64,000 bases of DNA. It comes from Paenibacillus senegalimassiliensis (lineage in GTDB: Bacteria; Bacillota; Bacilli; Paenibacillales; Paenibacillaceae). The position numbers and the translations under genes are program-made. Below the pieces are notes generated by a model. The model ran no database searches and was not told the origin of the DNA. It saw nothing but the letters and a program-made list of their open reading frames with translations. Of the stretch, positions 45,358 to 53,557 are shown in pieces. The first letter of the stretch is position 1. Each line of letters begins with the position of its first letter. Location: the NCBI RefSeq assembly GCF_001486585.1, contig NZ_LN909045.1, positions 729,368 through 793,367 on the forward strand, given 5' to 3'.

Positions 45358-47190
45358 ATGACCACGGATGTATTAACGATGGAACAAGCGCAGCAATTGC
45401 TGCAAAAATATTACGGTTATCCCGATTTTCGTGAAGGACAACGGCGTATAGTGGCCAGCGTGCTGTCCGGGGCGGATACCTTGGGGATTATGCCAACGGG
45501 CGGAGGGAAATCGATCTGTTATCAGATTCCTGCGCTAATGCTACCGGGTCTGACACTGGTAGTGTCCCCGCTGATTTCGCTCATGAAGGATCAGGTGGAT
45601 GCACTAACAGCCACCGGGATATCCGCTGCTTATATTAACAGCACTTTGTCGGGAAAAGAGGTCAACGACCGCATCCGCGCAGCACGGCGGGGTGAGCTTA
45701 AGCTGCTGTACGTGGCGCCGGAGCGGCTGGAGCTGGATTGGTTCCGCGAGGAAATGAGCGGGTTGACTATCTCCTGCGTAGCGGTTGACGAAGCGCATTG
45801 CGTCTCGCAATGGGGACATGACTTCCGGACGAGCTATCTAGCGGTCTCGCCGTTTGTGGAGAGCTTGTCACAGCGGCCGATTCTGGCCGCGTTCACAGCT
45901 ACGGCCACGCCAGAGGTTATGGACGATATGATTCGACTGCTAAGGCTGGATACGCCAGAGGTGTTCGTCACGGGACTGGGACGTGACAACCTGTCGATGT
46001 CCGTACTTCGCGGTGAGAACAAGAAGGAATTTGTGTTGAATTATGCCAATACCCATGCTCATCAGCCGGGGATTGTGTATGCAGCTACCCGCAAAGAGGT
46101 GGACGACCTCTATGAGCGGCTCAGCCGCTCAGGTATTCCCGCCGGACGCTACCATGCGGGCTTGGCCGATAAGGAGCGGGAGGAGAGCCAGGAGGCTTTC
46201 CTATACGATGATATCCGGGTGATGGTGGCAACGAACGCTTTTGGCATGGGGATCGATAAGTCCAACGTTCGGTATGTCATCCATTACAACATGCCTAAGA
46301 ACATGGAGGCTTATGTGCAGGAAGCGGGGAGAGCCGGACGGGACGGTGAGCCCAGCGATTGTATTTTGCTGTTCAGTCCGCAAGACATCATGACTCAGAA
46401 ATTCCTGATCGAACAAAACCCCCAGGACGACGAACGGAAGCGCAATGAGTATCGCAAGCTCCAGCAGATGGTGGAATACTGCTATCAGACGAAGTGTCTG
46501 CGCTGGGCGATGCTGGATTACTTTGGTGAGGTGCATGATCATAAGCCCTGTGGCATTTGCAGCTCCTGCCGAGACGAGCGCGAACTGGTGGACATGACAA
46601 GGGATGCGCAAATCATTTTCTCCTGTATTCATCGGATGAGGGAGCGGTTTGGTGTGTCCCTAGTCGCATCGGTGCTTAAGGGGTCGCAGAACAAGAAAGT
46701 GCTCCAGTATGGCTTCGAGAAGCTCCCTACGTACGGGATGCTGCGCACCCAGACGGAGAAGCAAATCTCTGAGCTGATTAATGTGTTTATTGCCGAGGGG
46801 TATCTGGCTTTATCTGAGGGGCAGTATCCGGTAGTTCGCTTGCAGCCGCTGGCCGTGGAGGTACTGAAAAGCCGGGAGCAGGTGATGTTGCGTGCTCCAG
46901 AGCCAACAGCGGCCAATCGTCCATCCGGCAGTTCACGGCGTCGCAGCTACGACGATGGCCCATCAGCAGTCAATGAGACCGTGTTCGAGCAATTGCGCTT
47001 GATTCGTCGGGACTTGGCAGAGAAGGAACATGTGCCCTCTTATATTATATTTAACGATGCGACCTTGCGGGAAATGAGTGTCGTTTGCCCGACCCGTGAA
47101 GCGGACATGCTGAAGATCAAGGGCGTAGGTGAGGTCAAGTATCGTAAATATGGCAAGCCGTTTCTGGATTTTTTTCAAAATATGGAGTAG
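45358..47190 (+). CDS. recQ: RecQ-family DNA helicase
   Basis: The 610-residue 3'-5' helicase has Q/motif I TGGGKSICYQIPALML near residue 43, motif II DEAHCVSQWGHDFR, motif VI YVQEAGRAGRDG near 325, the RQC zinc site (KTKCL, then CGICSSC) and a C-terminal HRDC domain (about 540-610). A longer open frame reaches 44818, but this part overlaps rlmCD on the other strand. ATG 45358 with AGGAG ten bases upstream gives the normal length. It unwinds recombination and repair intermediates. Confidence 0.95.
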   Translation: MTTDVLTMEQAQQLLQKYYGYPDFREGQRRIVASVLSGADTLGIMPTGGGKSICYQIPALMLPGLTLVVSPLISLMKDQVDALTATGISAAYINSTLSGKEVNDRIRAARRGELKLLYVAPERLELDWFREEMSGLTISCVAVDEAHCVSQWGHDFRTSYLAVSPFVESLSQRPILAAFTATATPEVMDDMIRLLRLDTPEVFVTGLGRDNLSMSVLRGENKKEFVLNYANTHAHQPGIVYAATRKEVDDLYERLSRSGIPAGRYHAGLADKEREESQEAFLYDDIRVMVATNAFGMGIDKSNVRYVIHYNMPKNMEAYVQEAGRAGRDGEPSDCILLFSPQDIMTQKFLIEQNPQDDERKRNEYRKLQQMVEYCYQTKCLRWAMLDYFGEVHDHKPCGICSSCRDERELVDMTRDAQIIFSCIHRMRERFGVSLVASVLKGSQNKKVLQYGFEKLPTYGMLRTQTEKQISELINVFIAEGYLALSEGQYPVVRLQPLAVEVLKSREQVMLRAPEPTAANRPSGSSRRRSYDDGPSAVNETVFEQLRLIRRDLAEKEHVPSYIIFNDATLREMSVVCPTREADMLKIKGVGEVKYRKYGKPFLDFFQNME

Positions 47191-47202
47191 GGTTGTGAGC
47201 CT

Positions 47203-49023
47203 GTGAAAGTCATATTGGCAACTTTGAACGCAAAATTCATTCATACCTCGCTGGCGATCCGCCTGCTGAAGGCCTATAGCGAAAAGGAATTTGATATTGA
47301 ACTGGCGGAGTATACCATTAAAGATCCGGTGATGAATATCGTCTCCGATCTATTTCAGAAACGGCCAGACGTAGTTGGCTTCTCTTGCTATATCTGGAAC
47401 ATTGAAGAGACGCTCAAGCTGGCGACTTTGCTCAAAAAGGTGCTGCCGGAGCTTCAAATTATACTCGGTGGCCCGGAAGTATCTTATGATGCCAGACATT
47501 TTATGGCGCGGTGTGACGATGTGGACTTTATTGTCATGGGAGATGGAGAGGAGACGTTCCATCATTTGCTTCAAGAGCTGTCAGGTGAAGGGAAGTTCCA
47601 TTATGTCTTTGGGGCAGCTTATCGCAAGGGCGAGGAGATCGTCGTTAATCCTCCACGTCCCAACTCTGATCTTAATACGTTGCCATCACCACATCGTTTT
47701 GCGGATGATATTCCCGATTTGGGCAAGCGCATCGTCTACTTTGAGACGAGTCGGGGCTGTCCGTTTAACTGTCAGTTCTGCTTGTCCAGCGTAGAGGTGG
47801 GGGTGCGTTATTACGATATCGAGCGAGTGAAATCTGATATTTTGTACCTGATTGAGCATGGTGCCAAAATCATCAAGTTTCTGGACCGGACCTTCAACAT
47901 TAACCGCAGCTATGCGATGGAAATGTTCCAATTCCTGATTGAGAATCACCAGGGCTGCGTGTTCCAATTCGAGATTACAGCGGATATCATGCGGCCAGAG
48001 GTCCTGGATTATTTGGCGGAGAATGCGCCGCCGGGAATTTTCCGCTTTGAGATCGGAGTGCAGTCGACAAATGATGCGACCAATGAGTTGGTCAAGCGCC
48101 GGCAAAATTTCACCAAGCTCACCCGGACGGTTATGAAGATCAAGGACTGTGGGAAAATTGATCAGCATCTTGATTTGATTGCCGGGTTGCCGGGAGAGGA
48201 CTACTTCTCCTTCCGTAAAACCTTCAACGATGTATTTGCCATGCGTCCGGAGGAATTGCAGCTTGGATTTCTGAAAATGCTGCGGGGAACGGGACTGCGC
48301 AATGAAGCGGCCAAGTATAATTATACATTTATGGATCATGCGCCCTACGAGATTTTAGGTAATGATATCCTACCGTTCTCGGATGTAATCCGGTTGAAGC
48401 GATTGGAGGACATTCTTGAGAAGTATTGGAATGCCCATCGTATGGATCATACGCTGGAGTATCTGATTAGTCGTGAGTTTGAATCCCCATTCGACTTCTT
48501 TCAGGAATTTGGCGACTATTGGGAGGGACAGGGCTGGCAACGCATTGGGCATCAGCTTGAGGATTTATTTACCCGTTTGTATGCGTTCCTGGAGCACCGT
48601 GGGATGAACGAGCCGGAGATGGTGCTTGGCTTGTTGAAGCTGGATTATTTGCTGGAACATAAATATAAGCCCCGCAAAATCTGGTGGGAGGACCGCATGA
48701 ATAAAGAGCGGCGCAGCACAGGCTTTAAGGTGCTGGCAGGGCAGTCGCCGCTGCTTCCGGCACGTTATAAGGCATATGGCCTTGAGGAACGCGATTTGCA
48801 AAAGTATGCCGTCTTGGAGGAAGTGCCTTTGGCGTTAAGAGAGCATGTGGATGCCGCTGTTCAGCTTGAGCTTGATCCGATATTGGACACTGCACGAGAG
48901 GGCATATTGCCTGAGAGCTTGCTGCTGGTTGTTCTTTATCAGCAGGAGCTAGACGAGCGTCCTGTGTATTTCTTGGTATCACCGAACCAGATGGCTATAT
49001 CGGGAGGGGCATCGTCCATATAA
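47203..49023 (+). CDS. B12-binding radical SAM protein (DUF4080)
   Basis: The 606-residue protein has an N-terminal cobalamin-binding-like domain (residues 1-130, ILGGPEVSYD), a radical SAM core with the iron-sulfur motif CPFNCQFC (about residues 186-193) and a C-terminal DUF4080 region with ERDLQKYAVLEEV. The family is of unknown reaction and may act in methylation or tetrapyrrole chemistry. It starts with GTG 47203, 12 bp after recQ, and ends at a strong terminator, so it is probably co-transcribed with recQ. Confidence 0.88.
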   Translation: MKVILATLNAKFIHTSLAIRLLKAYSEKEFDIELAEYTIKDPVMNIVSDLFQKRPDVVGFSCYIWNIEETLKLATLLKKVLPELQIILGGPEVSYDARHFMARCDDVDFIVMGDGEETFHHLLQELSGEGKFHYVFGAAYRKGEEIVVNPPRPNSDLNTLPSPHRFADDIPDLGKRIVYFETSRGCPFNCQFCLSSVEVGVRYYDIERVKSDILYLIEHGAKIIKFLDRTFNINRSYAMEMFQFLIENHQGCVFQFEITADIMRPEVLDYLAENAPPGIFRFEIGVQSTNDATNELVKRRQNFTKLTRTVMKIKDCGKIDQHLDLIAGLPGEDYFSFRKTFNDVFAMRPEELQLGFLKMLRGTGLRNEAAKYNYTFMDHAPYEILGNDILPFSDVIRLKRLEDILEKYWNAHRMDHTLEYLISREFESPFDFFQEFGDYWEGQGWQRIGHQLEDLFTRLYAFLEHRGMNEPEMVLGLLKLDYLLEHKYKPRKIWWEDRMNKERRSTGFKVLAGQSPLLPARYKAYGLEERDLQKYAVLEEVPLALREHVDAAVQLELDPILDTAREGILPESLLLVVLYQQELDERPVYFLVSPNQMAISGGASSI

Positions 49024-49030
49024 TCAAGTA

Positions 49031-49076
49031 AGCGGGTAACGAGCCGGGAGGAATCCCACTCGTTACCCGCTATTTC
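49031..49076 (+). terminator. Strong Rho-independent terminator
   Basis: AGCGGGTAACGAG at 49031-49043 and CTCGTTACCCGCT at 49059-49071 are perfectly complementary and followed by ATTTCTTT. It ends the recQ/radical SAM transcript ahead of the convergent hydrolase gene. Confidence 0.9.
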
Positions 49077-49126
49077 TTTGCGTACTGAGACTGCATTGCA
49101 ACCAACAACACCATACTGGCGACCGT

Positions 49127-50059
49127 CTACTCCGGCAGATGCCGCTCCAGCCAGTCACATAAATGCTTCGTGACCTCATCCCGGTTGATTTCATTCAGCA
49201 TTTCGTGCCGACCATCGGGATATAACCTGGTCTCGACATCCTGGAGGCCAAGTTGTTGGTACAATTCGGCCAAGCGGCGCACACCAGCACCATTCAGGCC
49301 AACCGGATCAAGTTCTCCGCCAAAGATATAAACGGGCTTGTGATTCGGAATTTTTTGCATATTGCGGGGCTGATGAATCTCCTGGAGCAAGGTGAAGAAG
49401 TCGTAGAAGAAGCCTGCACTGCATAGAAAACCGCATTCCGGATCTTCCAGGTACCGATCCACCTCCTGCTCATCGCTGGACAGCCAGTCAAAGGGCGTTC
49501 TGACGGGCAGGAATTTGCGATTGAAGCCACCGAAGGTTACTGCATTTAACAGCAGGCTCCGGTGGCTGTCCCCCTGGAGCCTGGACTGTACACGAGCCAG
49601 GCTCTTGCCCAAGGTGAGCAAAGGGCGGGGGCCGTTGGTACCGGAGAGAATAAAGCCGTTATAATGTTCCGGCGCCAGGTACATGACTTTTTGCGTCAAG
49701 AAGGAGCCCATGCTGTGACCCATCAGAAATAGCGGCAATCCTGGCTGCTCTTGCCGGATGATTTCGGATAATGCCAGCATATCCTCTGCCATGCCGGTAA
49801 AGCCGTCGCTGCCAGGATAGCCGAGTTCCTCCGGGCAGCCCGCAGTACGCCCGTGTCCCCGGTGGTCGCTGGCATACACGATATAGCCGCAGGCAGTCAA
49901 GCTACGGGCTAATCGCTCGTAACGCTTGGCCGTTTCTGCCATCCCGTGCGCAATTTGCAGGATGCCCACGGGAGGCGTCTTCGAGTCTTCAGCCCGCCAG
50001 CGGTAGACGAAGACGTCATGACCTGTTCCATTATCGAAGGTAAACGTAAGTTCCTCCAT
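49127..50059 (-). CDS. Alpha/beta hydrolase (monoacylglycerol lipase/lysophospholipase-like)
   Basis: The 310-residue protein is of the serine aminopeptidase S33/lysophospholipase class. The nucleophile is in GHSMGS (near residue 115), the oxyanion region in QIAHGMAETAKRYERLA, the acid in FGGELDPVG and the histidine in YPDGRHEMLNEINRDE. HGRTAG is the usual HGxS-like loop. No signal peptide is present. The substrate is probably a lipid ester. The gene begins at 50059 after GAGGGATTGACG. Confidence 0.92.
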   Translation of the reverse strand: MEELTFTFDNGTGHDVFVYRWRAEDSKTPPVGILQIAHGMAETAKRYERLARSLTACGYIVYASDHRGHGRTAGCPEELGYPGSDGFTGMAEDMLALSEIIRQEQPGLPLFLMGHSMGSFLTQKVMYLAPEHYNGFILSGTNGPRPLLTLGKSLARVQSRLQGDSHRSLLLNAVTFGGFNRKFLPVRTPFDWLSSDEQEVDRYLEDPECGFLCSAGFFYDFFTLLQEIHQPRNMQKIPNHKPVYIFGGELDPVGLNGAGVRRLAELYQQLGLQDVETRLYPDGRHEMLNEINRDEVTKHLCDWLERHLPE

Positions 50060-50102
50060 ACGTCAATCCCTCTCTCACACTCTTTATGTTAGGTCTAACT
50101 AA

Positions 50103-50501
50103 TCAGGCCAGAAACGCGGGTTGGAAGAACTCGATTCGTTCCCCATCCGGGCCATTGAAGAAGAAGAAGCGGGCACCACTCGGCAGATCACGAATCTCCG
50201 GATCAAGACCGGAGAGGCCCAGTGAAGAAATACGTGCATACTCCTCTTCAATATCACTAGCCGTAAAAGCGAGATGGTGAACCTTGCCTTCATTCGGCAG
50301 TTCTTCGCTATCCTTGATGCTGATTAGTTCGACTTCTACCGTTTCCTGCCCGGGAAAGGCTAGAAAAGCCAGACGAAGTCCATCGTCGACTTCCCCAATG
50401 GTATGAAGCAGCTTCATACCGATAATTCGTTCATAAAATTCAATGGAGTCCTCCAGCGCCGAAACGCGAACTCCTATATGTTCAATCTTGCGAATCCCCA
50501 T
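50103..50501 (-). CDS. VOC-family (glyoxalase/methylmalonyl-CoA epimerase-like) protein
   Basis: The 132-residue metalloenzyme of the vicinal oxygen chelate fold has two beta-alpha-beta-beta-beta modules (IEHIGVRVSALEDSIEFYERIIGMKLL and VHHLAFTASDIEEEYARI). Metal ligands His (IEHIGV), His (VHHLAF) and Glu (GERIEFFQP) are where expected, so it should bind a divalent metal. ATG 50501 has GGGGGG seven bases upstream; a longer frame starts at 50528. The substrate is unknown, and methylmalonyl-CoA epimerase and glyoxalase-like activities are options. Confidence 0.88.
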   Translation of the reverse strand: MGIRKIEHIGVRVSALEDSIEFYERIIGMKLLHTIGEVDDGLRLAFLAFPGQETVEVELISIKDSEELPNEGKVHHLAFTASDIEEEYARISSLGLSGLDPEIRDLPSGARFFFFNGPDGERIEFFQPAFLA

Positions 50502-50539
50502 TAGTATGCCCCCCATGGTATTGTTCATTTCAAATTAAT

Positions 50540-50645
50540 GTTCAAAAAGTCGGGTTTACAGGACCGAGAAGGTTGTATGAATGCAAGATTCGATGTCGAA
50601 TCTACTCCTCGAACAGCTTCGTCATGGGAAGACGACTTTTTGAAC
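50540..50645. repeat. MITE-like 106-bp element with 13-bp terminal inverted repeats
   Basis: GTTCAAAAAGTCG at 50540-50552 is the exact inverse of CGACTTTTTGAAC at 50633-50645. The interior holds the perfect palindrome AGATTCGA-TG-TCGAATCT at 50586-50603. It has no coding capacity. A partial second copy of the left end is at 25277-25297, so it is dispersed. It lies in the gap between mnmM and the VOC gene. Confidence 0.85.
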
Positions 50646-50660
50646 TACCTATTTTAGAGT

Positions 50661-51242
50661 TTATTTTCGATCAACTGCGACTAAGTATGGTGCAGAGGGT
50701 CGCTGCAATTGCCTATAGATGATAGTCTGTCCCATGGACGCAGGCAAAGCTTTCGCCCAATCCTCGACAGCCGCCGCTTCAATCTCCCCGCCCGGATGCC
50801 CGGGGTAGAGAACCGCCGTCAAGACACCGCGTGGACGCAACAGACGAAGTCCGGCCTCCAGTGCGGGGATGGTGCTGTCAGGAACGGTAATTAACGCCGG
50901 ATCAGCCCCTTCGGCTGGCAGGTAGCCAAGGTTGAACATGACGGCAGCCACCTGTCCGTGCACATTCACGGGCAGTTCTTGCTCCATCCGCGCATGACTG
51001 GTGTTCAGCAGAGTGACCTCTGCAATCAAGCCGCTCTCTTCCTTGGCCATCCTGGCCTGGGTCAAATCAAGAGCCTGCTGCTGAATATCAAAGGAGAAGA
51101 CGTGGCCCTTCATTCCGCATGCCTTAGCTAGAAATAACGTATCTGCCCCAGTTCCAGCAGTCGCATCCACGGCGATATCGCCTGGAGTGAGCCGTTCACT
51201 CACAAGCTTATGGGCGAAGCTTAACACCGAGAGAAAGCCCAT
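50661..51242 (-). CDS. mnmM: tRNA 5-aminomethyl-2-thiouridine methyltransferase MnmM (YtqB)
   Basis: This is a small class I SAM-dependent methyltransferase (193 residues). Motif I DATAGTGADTLFLA is near residue 35, FDIQQQALDLT follows, and the family motif NLGYLPAEGADPALITV lies near 100. YtqB of B. subtilis was identified as MnmM, which completes mnm5s2U34 in tRNA; this is close to it. ATG 51242 is nine bases from GGAGGGG. It follows the radical SAM gene by 2 bp, as in Bacillus. Confidence 0.9.
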   Translation of the reverse strand: MGFLSVLSFAHKLVSERLTPGDIAVDATAGTGADTLFLAKACGMKGHVFSFDIQQQALDLTQARMAKEESGLIAEVTLLNTSHARMEQELPVNVHGQVAAVMFNLGYLPAEGADPALITVPDSTIPALEAGLRLLRPRGVLTAVLYPGHPGGEIEAAAVEDWAKALPASMGQTIIYRQLQRPSAPYLVAVDRK

Positions 51243-51244
51243 GC

Positions 51245-52201
51245 CTAGCGTCCCCTCCAGTATTTTCCTTGCCATGTATCCCGTTGCTTCAGTTCATCAT
51301 CAATGGCATTGAGCACTTCCCACTTCTTCAGGCTCCACATGGGACCGATTAATAGATCGCGCGGGGCGTCTCCTGTCAGGCGGTGGACAATCATGTCCGG
51401 TGGAAGAAACTCCAAAGTATCCACGATGAGCTTAACATATTCATCCTGCTCCAGAAATTGCAATAAGCCAGCTTCGTATTGCTTCACCATTGGTGTTTTG
51501 CGCATCAGATGAAGCAGATGAATCTTGATTCCCTGCACATCCATGGCGGCAACGGCCCGTCCGGTATCAAGCATCATCTCATGCGTTTCTTGCGGCAGTC
51601 CGTAAATAATGTGGGTGCAGACGCGAATGTTTCGTTTGCGCAATTTCTCAACTGCGTCGGTATAGCATTTCGTATCATGGGCCCGGTTAATAAGCTCAGA
51701 CGTGGATTCATGAACAGTTTGCAAGCCCATTTCCACCCAAAGATAGGTCCGCTCGTTGAGCTCAGCCAGATAATCAACCACATCGTCCGGCAGGCAGTCT
51801 GGACGCGTAGCGATAGACAAGCCCACAACACCTGGTTGCTCCAGGATAGCTTCATAGTATTCACGTAGTTGCTCTACCGGTGCATACGTATTCGTATAGG
51901 CCTGGAAATAACCGATGTATTTGGCGTGCGGCCATTTCTGGTGCTGTCGGTCGCGAATTGTGCCAAATTGGGTCACCAGGTCTTCCCGGCGGCTTCCGGC
52001 AAAATCTCCCGATCCCCGAGCACTGCAAAACGTGCAGCCGCCCTTAGCAATCGAACCATCCCGGTTAGGGCAGGTGAATCCGGCATCCAGCATGACCTTG
52101 AATACCTTCTCGCCGAACTGGCCGCGCATTTCCGTATTCCATGTATGAAATCTCTTGTCTCCCCATAAGGTGGGAGAGGTTGTCATCTGTATGCTCATCA
52201 T
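51245..52201 (-). CDS. mnmL: Radical SAM protein MnmL/YtqA (TIGR01212)
   Basis: The 318-residue radical SAM enzyme has its iron-sulfur cysteines in the extended motif FTCPNRDGSIAKGGCTFC (residues about 43-60), the spacing peculiar to TIGR01212. It also carries the family strings SARGSGDFAG and IGYFQAYTNTYAPVEQL. In Gram-positive bacteria this protein acts with MnmM on wobble uridine, with MnmL converting cmnm5 to nm5 before MnmM adds the methyl group. The start is ATG 52201 or 52198, both just after AAGGAG; a terminator-like hairpin lies in its leader. Confidence 0.9.
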   Translation of the reverse strand: MMSIQMTTSPTLWGDKRFHTWNTEMRGQFGEKVFKVMLDAGFTCPNRDGSIAKGGCTFCSARGSGDFAGSRREDLVTQFGTIRDRQHQKWPHAKYIGYFQAYTNTYAPVEQLREYYEAILEQPGVVGLSIATRPDCLPDDVVDYLAELNERTYLWVEMGLQTVHESTSELINRAHDTKCYTDAVEKLRKRNIRVCTHIIYGLPQETHEMMLDTGRAVAAMDVQGIKIHLLHLMRKTPMVKQYEAGLLQFLEQDEYVKLIVDTLEFLPPDMIVHRLTGDAPRDLLIGPMWSLKKWEVLNAIDDELKQRDTWQGKYWRGR

Positions 52202-52249
52202 AACTCCTTCAATCTGTCACAAAATTTTCTTCTGTATATTTATTCATAT

Positions 52250-52280
52250 AAAAAAACGCAGTAGATTCGCCGCTTCTACT
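52250..52280 (-). terminator. Terminator-like hairpin in the mnmL leader
   Basis: On the minus strand AGTAGA (52280-52275) and TCTACT (52265-52260) flank a nine-base loop and are followed by GCG and seven T. It lies upstream of mnmL, so it might attenuate that transcript or end one from beyond. The stem is only six pairs. Confidence 0.4.
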
Positions 52281-52531
52281 TGCTTCATTGTATCAAATTT
52301 TGTGCCAAAAGGGGAATAGAGCCTGCCGTCTTCCTTGCGAAGGGTTACAGAATATGTTATTTTGATAGTATCAAATTCGTGGAACCCCAATTCCAAAATA
52401 TATCGAAAGAGGAATCATCCGTTCCGTCTCCCCGGCGGCCGTTTGATTCCTTTTTCATTGTGGTCTTTACTTTTACGACGATCTTCGGCAAAATATGCAG
52501 GGAATGGATAACACGAAAGCGGAGGAATAGC

Positions 52532-53239
52532 ATGCGTTTACGCGGTAGAAAAGGGATTAGGGAAAACTTGGAGCAGCAACAGGAATTGGTGGTGCTCCAT
52601 CCCAAGGAATATAAAGGTCGCTGGGCCGAGGTGTTTGGCAATGACCGACCGATTCACATTGAACTCGGCATGGGCAAAGGGCAGTTCATCAGCGGTATGA
52701 GTGTCAAATACCCCGACGTTAATTTTATCGGGATGGATATGTATGACGAGTTGATTCGGCGCGGAAGTGAAAAGGTACGGGCGAAGTGGGCCGAGTATGA
52801 TGGTAGCGAACCGCAGAGCGTCCGCTTGGCGCTGGGCAATATCGAAACGATTGAGGAATTTTTTGCACCTGGAGAAGTTGAACGAATTTATTTGAACTTC
52901 AGTGATCCGTGGCCGAAGAAAAAACACTGGCGCAGACGCCTGACGCATCCACGGTTCCTTGAGAAATACCGTACCCTGCTGAACGACGAGGGGGAAATTC
53001 ACTTCAAGACCGATTCCCGTGTCTTGTTCGAATTTTCGCTTAATGCATTCTCGGCAGTGGGCCTGCAAATGAGCGACATTACGCTCAGCCTTCACGAGGA
53101 TGGCATTAACGAGGCACATGTGCTGACGGAATACGAAAGCAAATTCGTAGGCAAGGGAATGCCGATCTATCGCTGTGAGGTCATGGTGGGCGAGGCGGCC
53201 CTCAAGCGCTACCAAGACCGAAAAATGGATATGTTTTAA
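52532..53239 (+). CDS. trmB: tRNA (guanine-N7-)-methyltransferase
   Basis: The 235-residue enzyme makes m7G46 in tRNA. Motif I region IHIELGMGKGQFISGM is near residue 42, NFIGMDMYDELI follows, and the family signature YLNFSDPWPKKKHWRRRLTH (about 122-141) holds the catalytic Asp. The C-terminal RCEVMVGEAALKRYQDRK is normal. ATG 52532 is five bases after GGAGGA; an open frame extends to 52280 but only as unconserved intergenic sequence. Confidence 0.95.
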   Translation: MRLRGRKGIRENLEQQQELVVLHPKEYKGRWAEVFGNDRPIHIELGMGKGQFISGMSVKYPDVNFIGMDMYDELIRRGSEKVRAKWAEYDGSEPQSVRLALGNIETIEEFFAPGEVERIYLNFSDPWPKKKHWRRRLTHPRFLEKYRTLLNDEGEIHFKTDSRVLFEFSLNAFSAVGLQMSDITLSLHEDGINEAHVLTEYESKFVGKGMPIYRCEVMVGEAALKRYQDRKMDMF

Positions 53240-53289
53240 GGCTCAATGACCCGGATATCGCGTTTCCCCGAGGCCTATCCGGGCTTCCC

Positions 53290-53434
53290 TTTTGTGAATT
53301 ATAGGGAAAAACTCCCGTTAAACCGCTTAAATTCGCCACAAAGCGGGTTTTATAGTGATTTTCTCCTGCTAATCTTGATGGAATCGTCTATTGCTGGGAA
53401 AAATCCCAAAATTAACAGGAGAATTTCCCGTTAG
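53290..53434. repeat. Imperfect palindromic intergenic repeat
   Basis: TTCTCCTGCTAAT at 53361-53373 and ATTAACAGGAGAA at 53411-53423 are inverted (one mismatch), and TCCCGTTA occurs twice in direct orientation (about 53313 and 53426). Together with a CCGGATA/TATCCGG hairpin just upstream (53250-53282, a possible trmB terminator), this fills most of the 53240-53557 gap. No gene is supported. Confidence 0.5.
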
Positions 53435-53480
53435 TGGTGGGTTCAATTCGTTTACGAATGGTTGTGACCCTGTTTTAGAC

Positions 53481-53548
53481 AAAAAAACCTTCAACTGCAC
53501 GATCCTGATCAACATGGTCACGATCCAGCGAAGTTGAAGGTTTTTTTT
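53481..53548. terminator. Bidirectional terminator between trmB and the ugtP-like gene
   Basis: AAAAAACCTTCAACT pairs with AGTTGAAGGTTTTTT across a loop that itself contains a GATC-based inner pair. A and T runs on both flanks allow termination in either direction. Confidence 0.9.
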
Positions 53549-53557
53549 GATAGGTGC

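Noticed and set aside
52280-52531. 84-codon N-terminal extension of trmB
   Set aside because: The sequence is not TrmB-like and the ATG at 52532 has GGAGGA at five bases.
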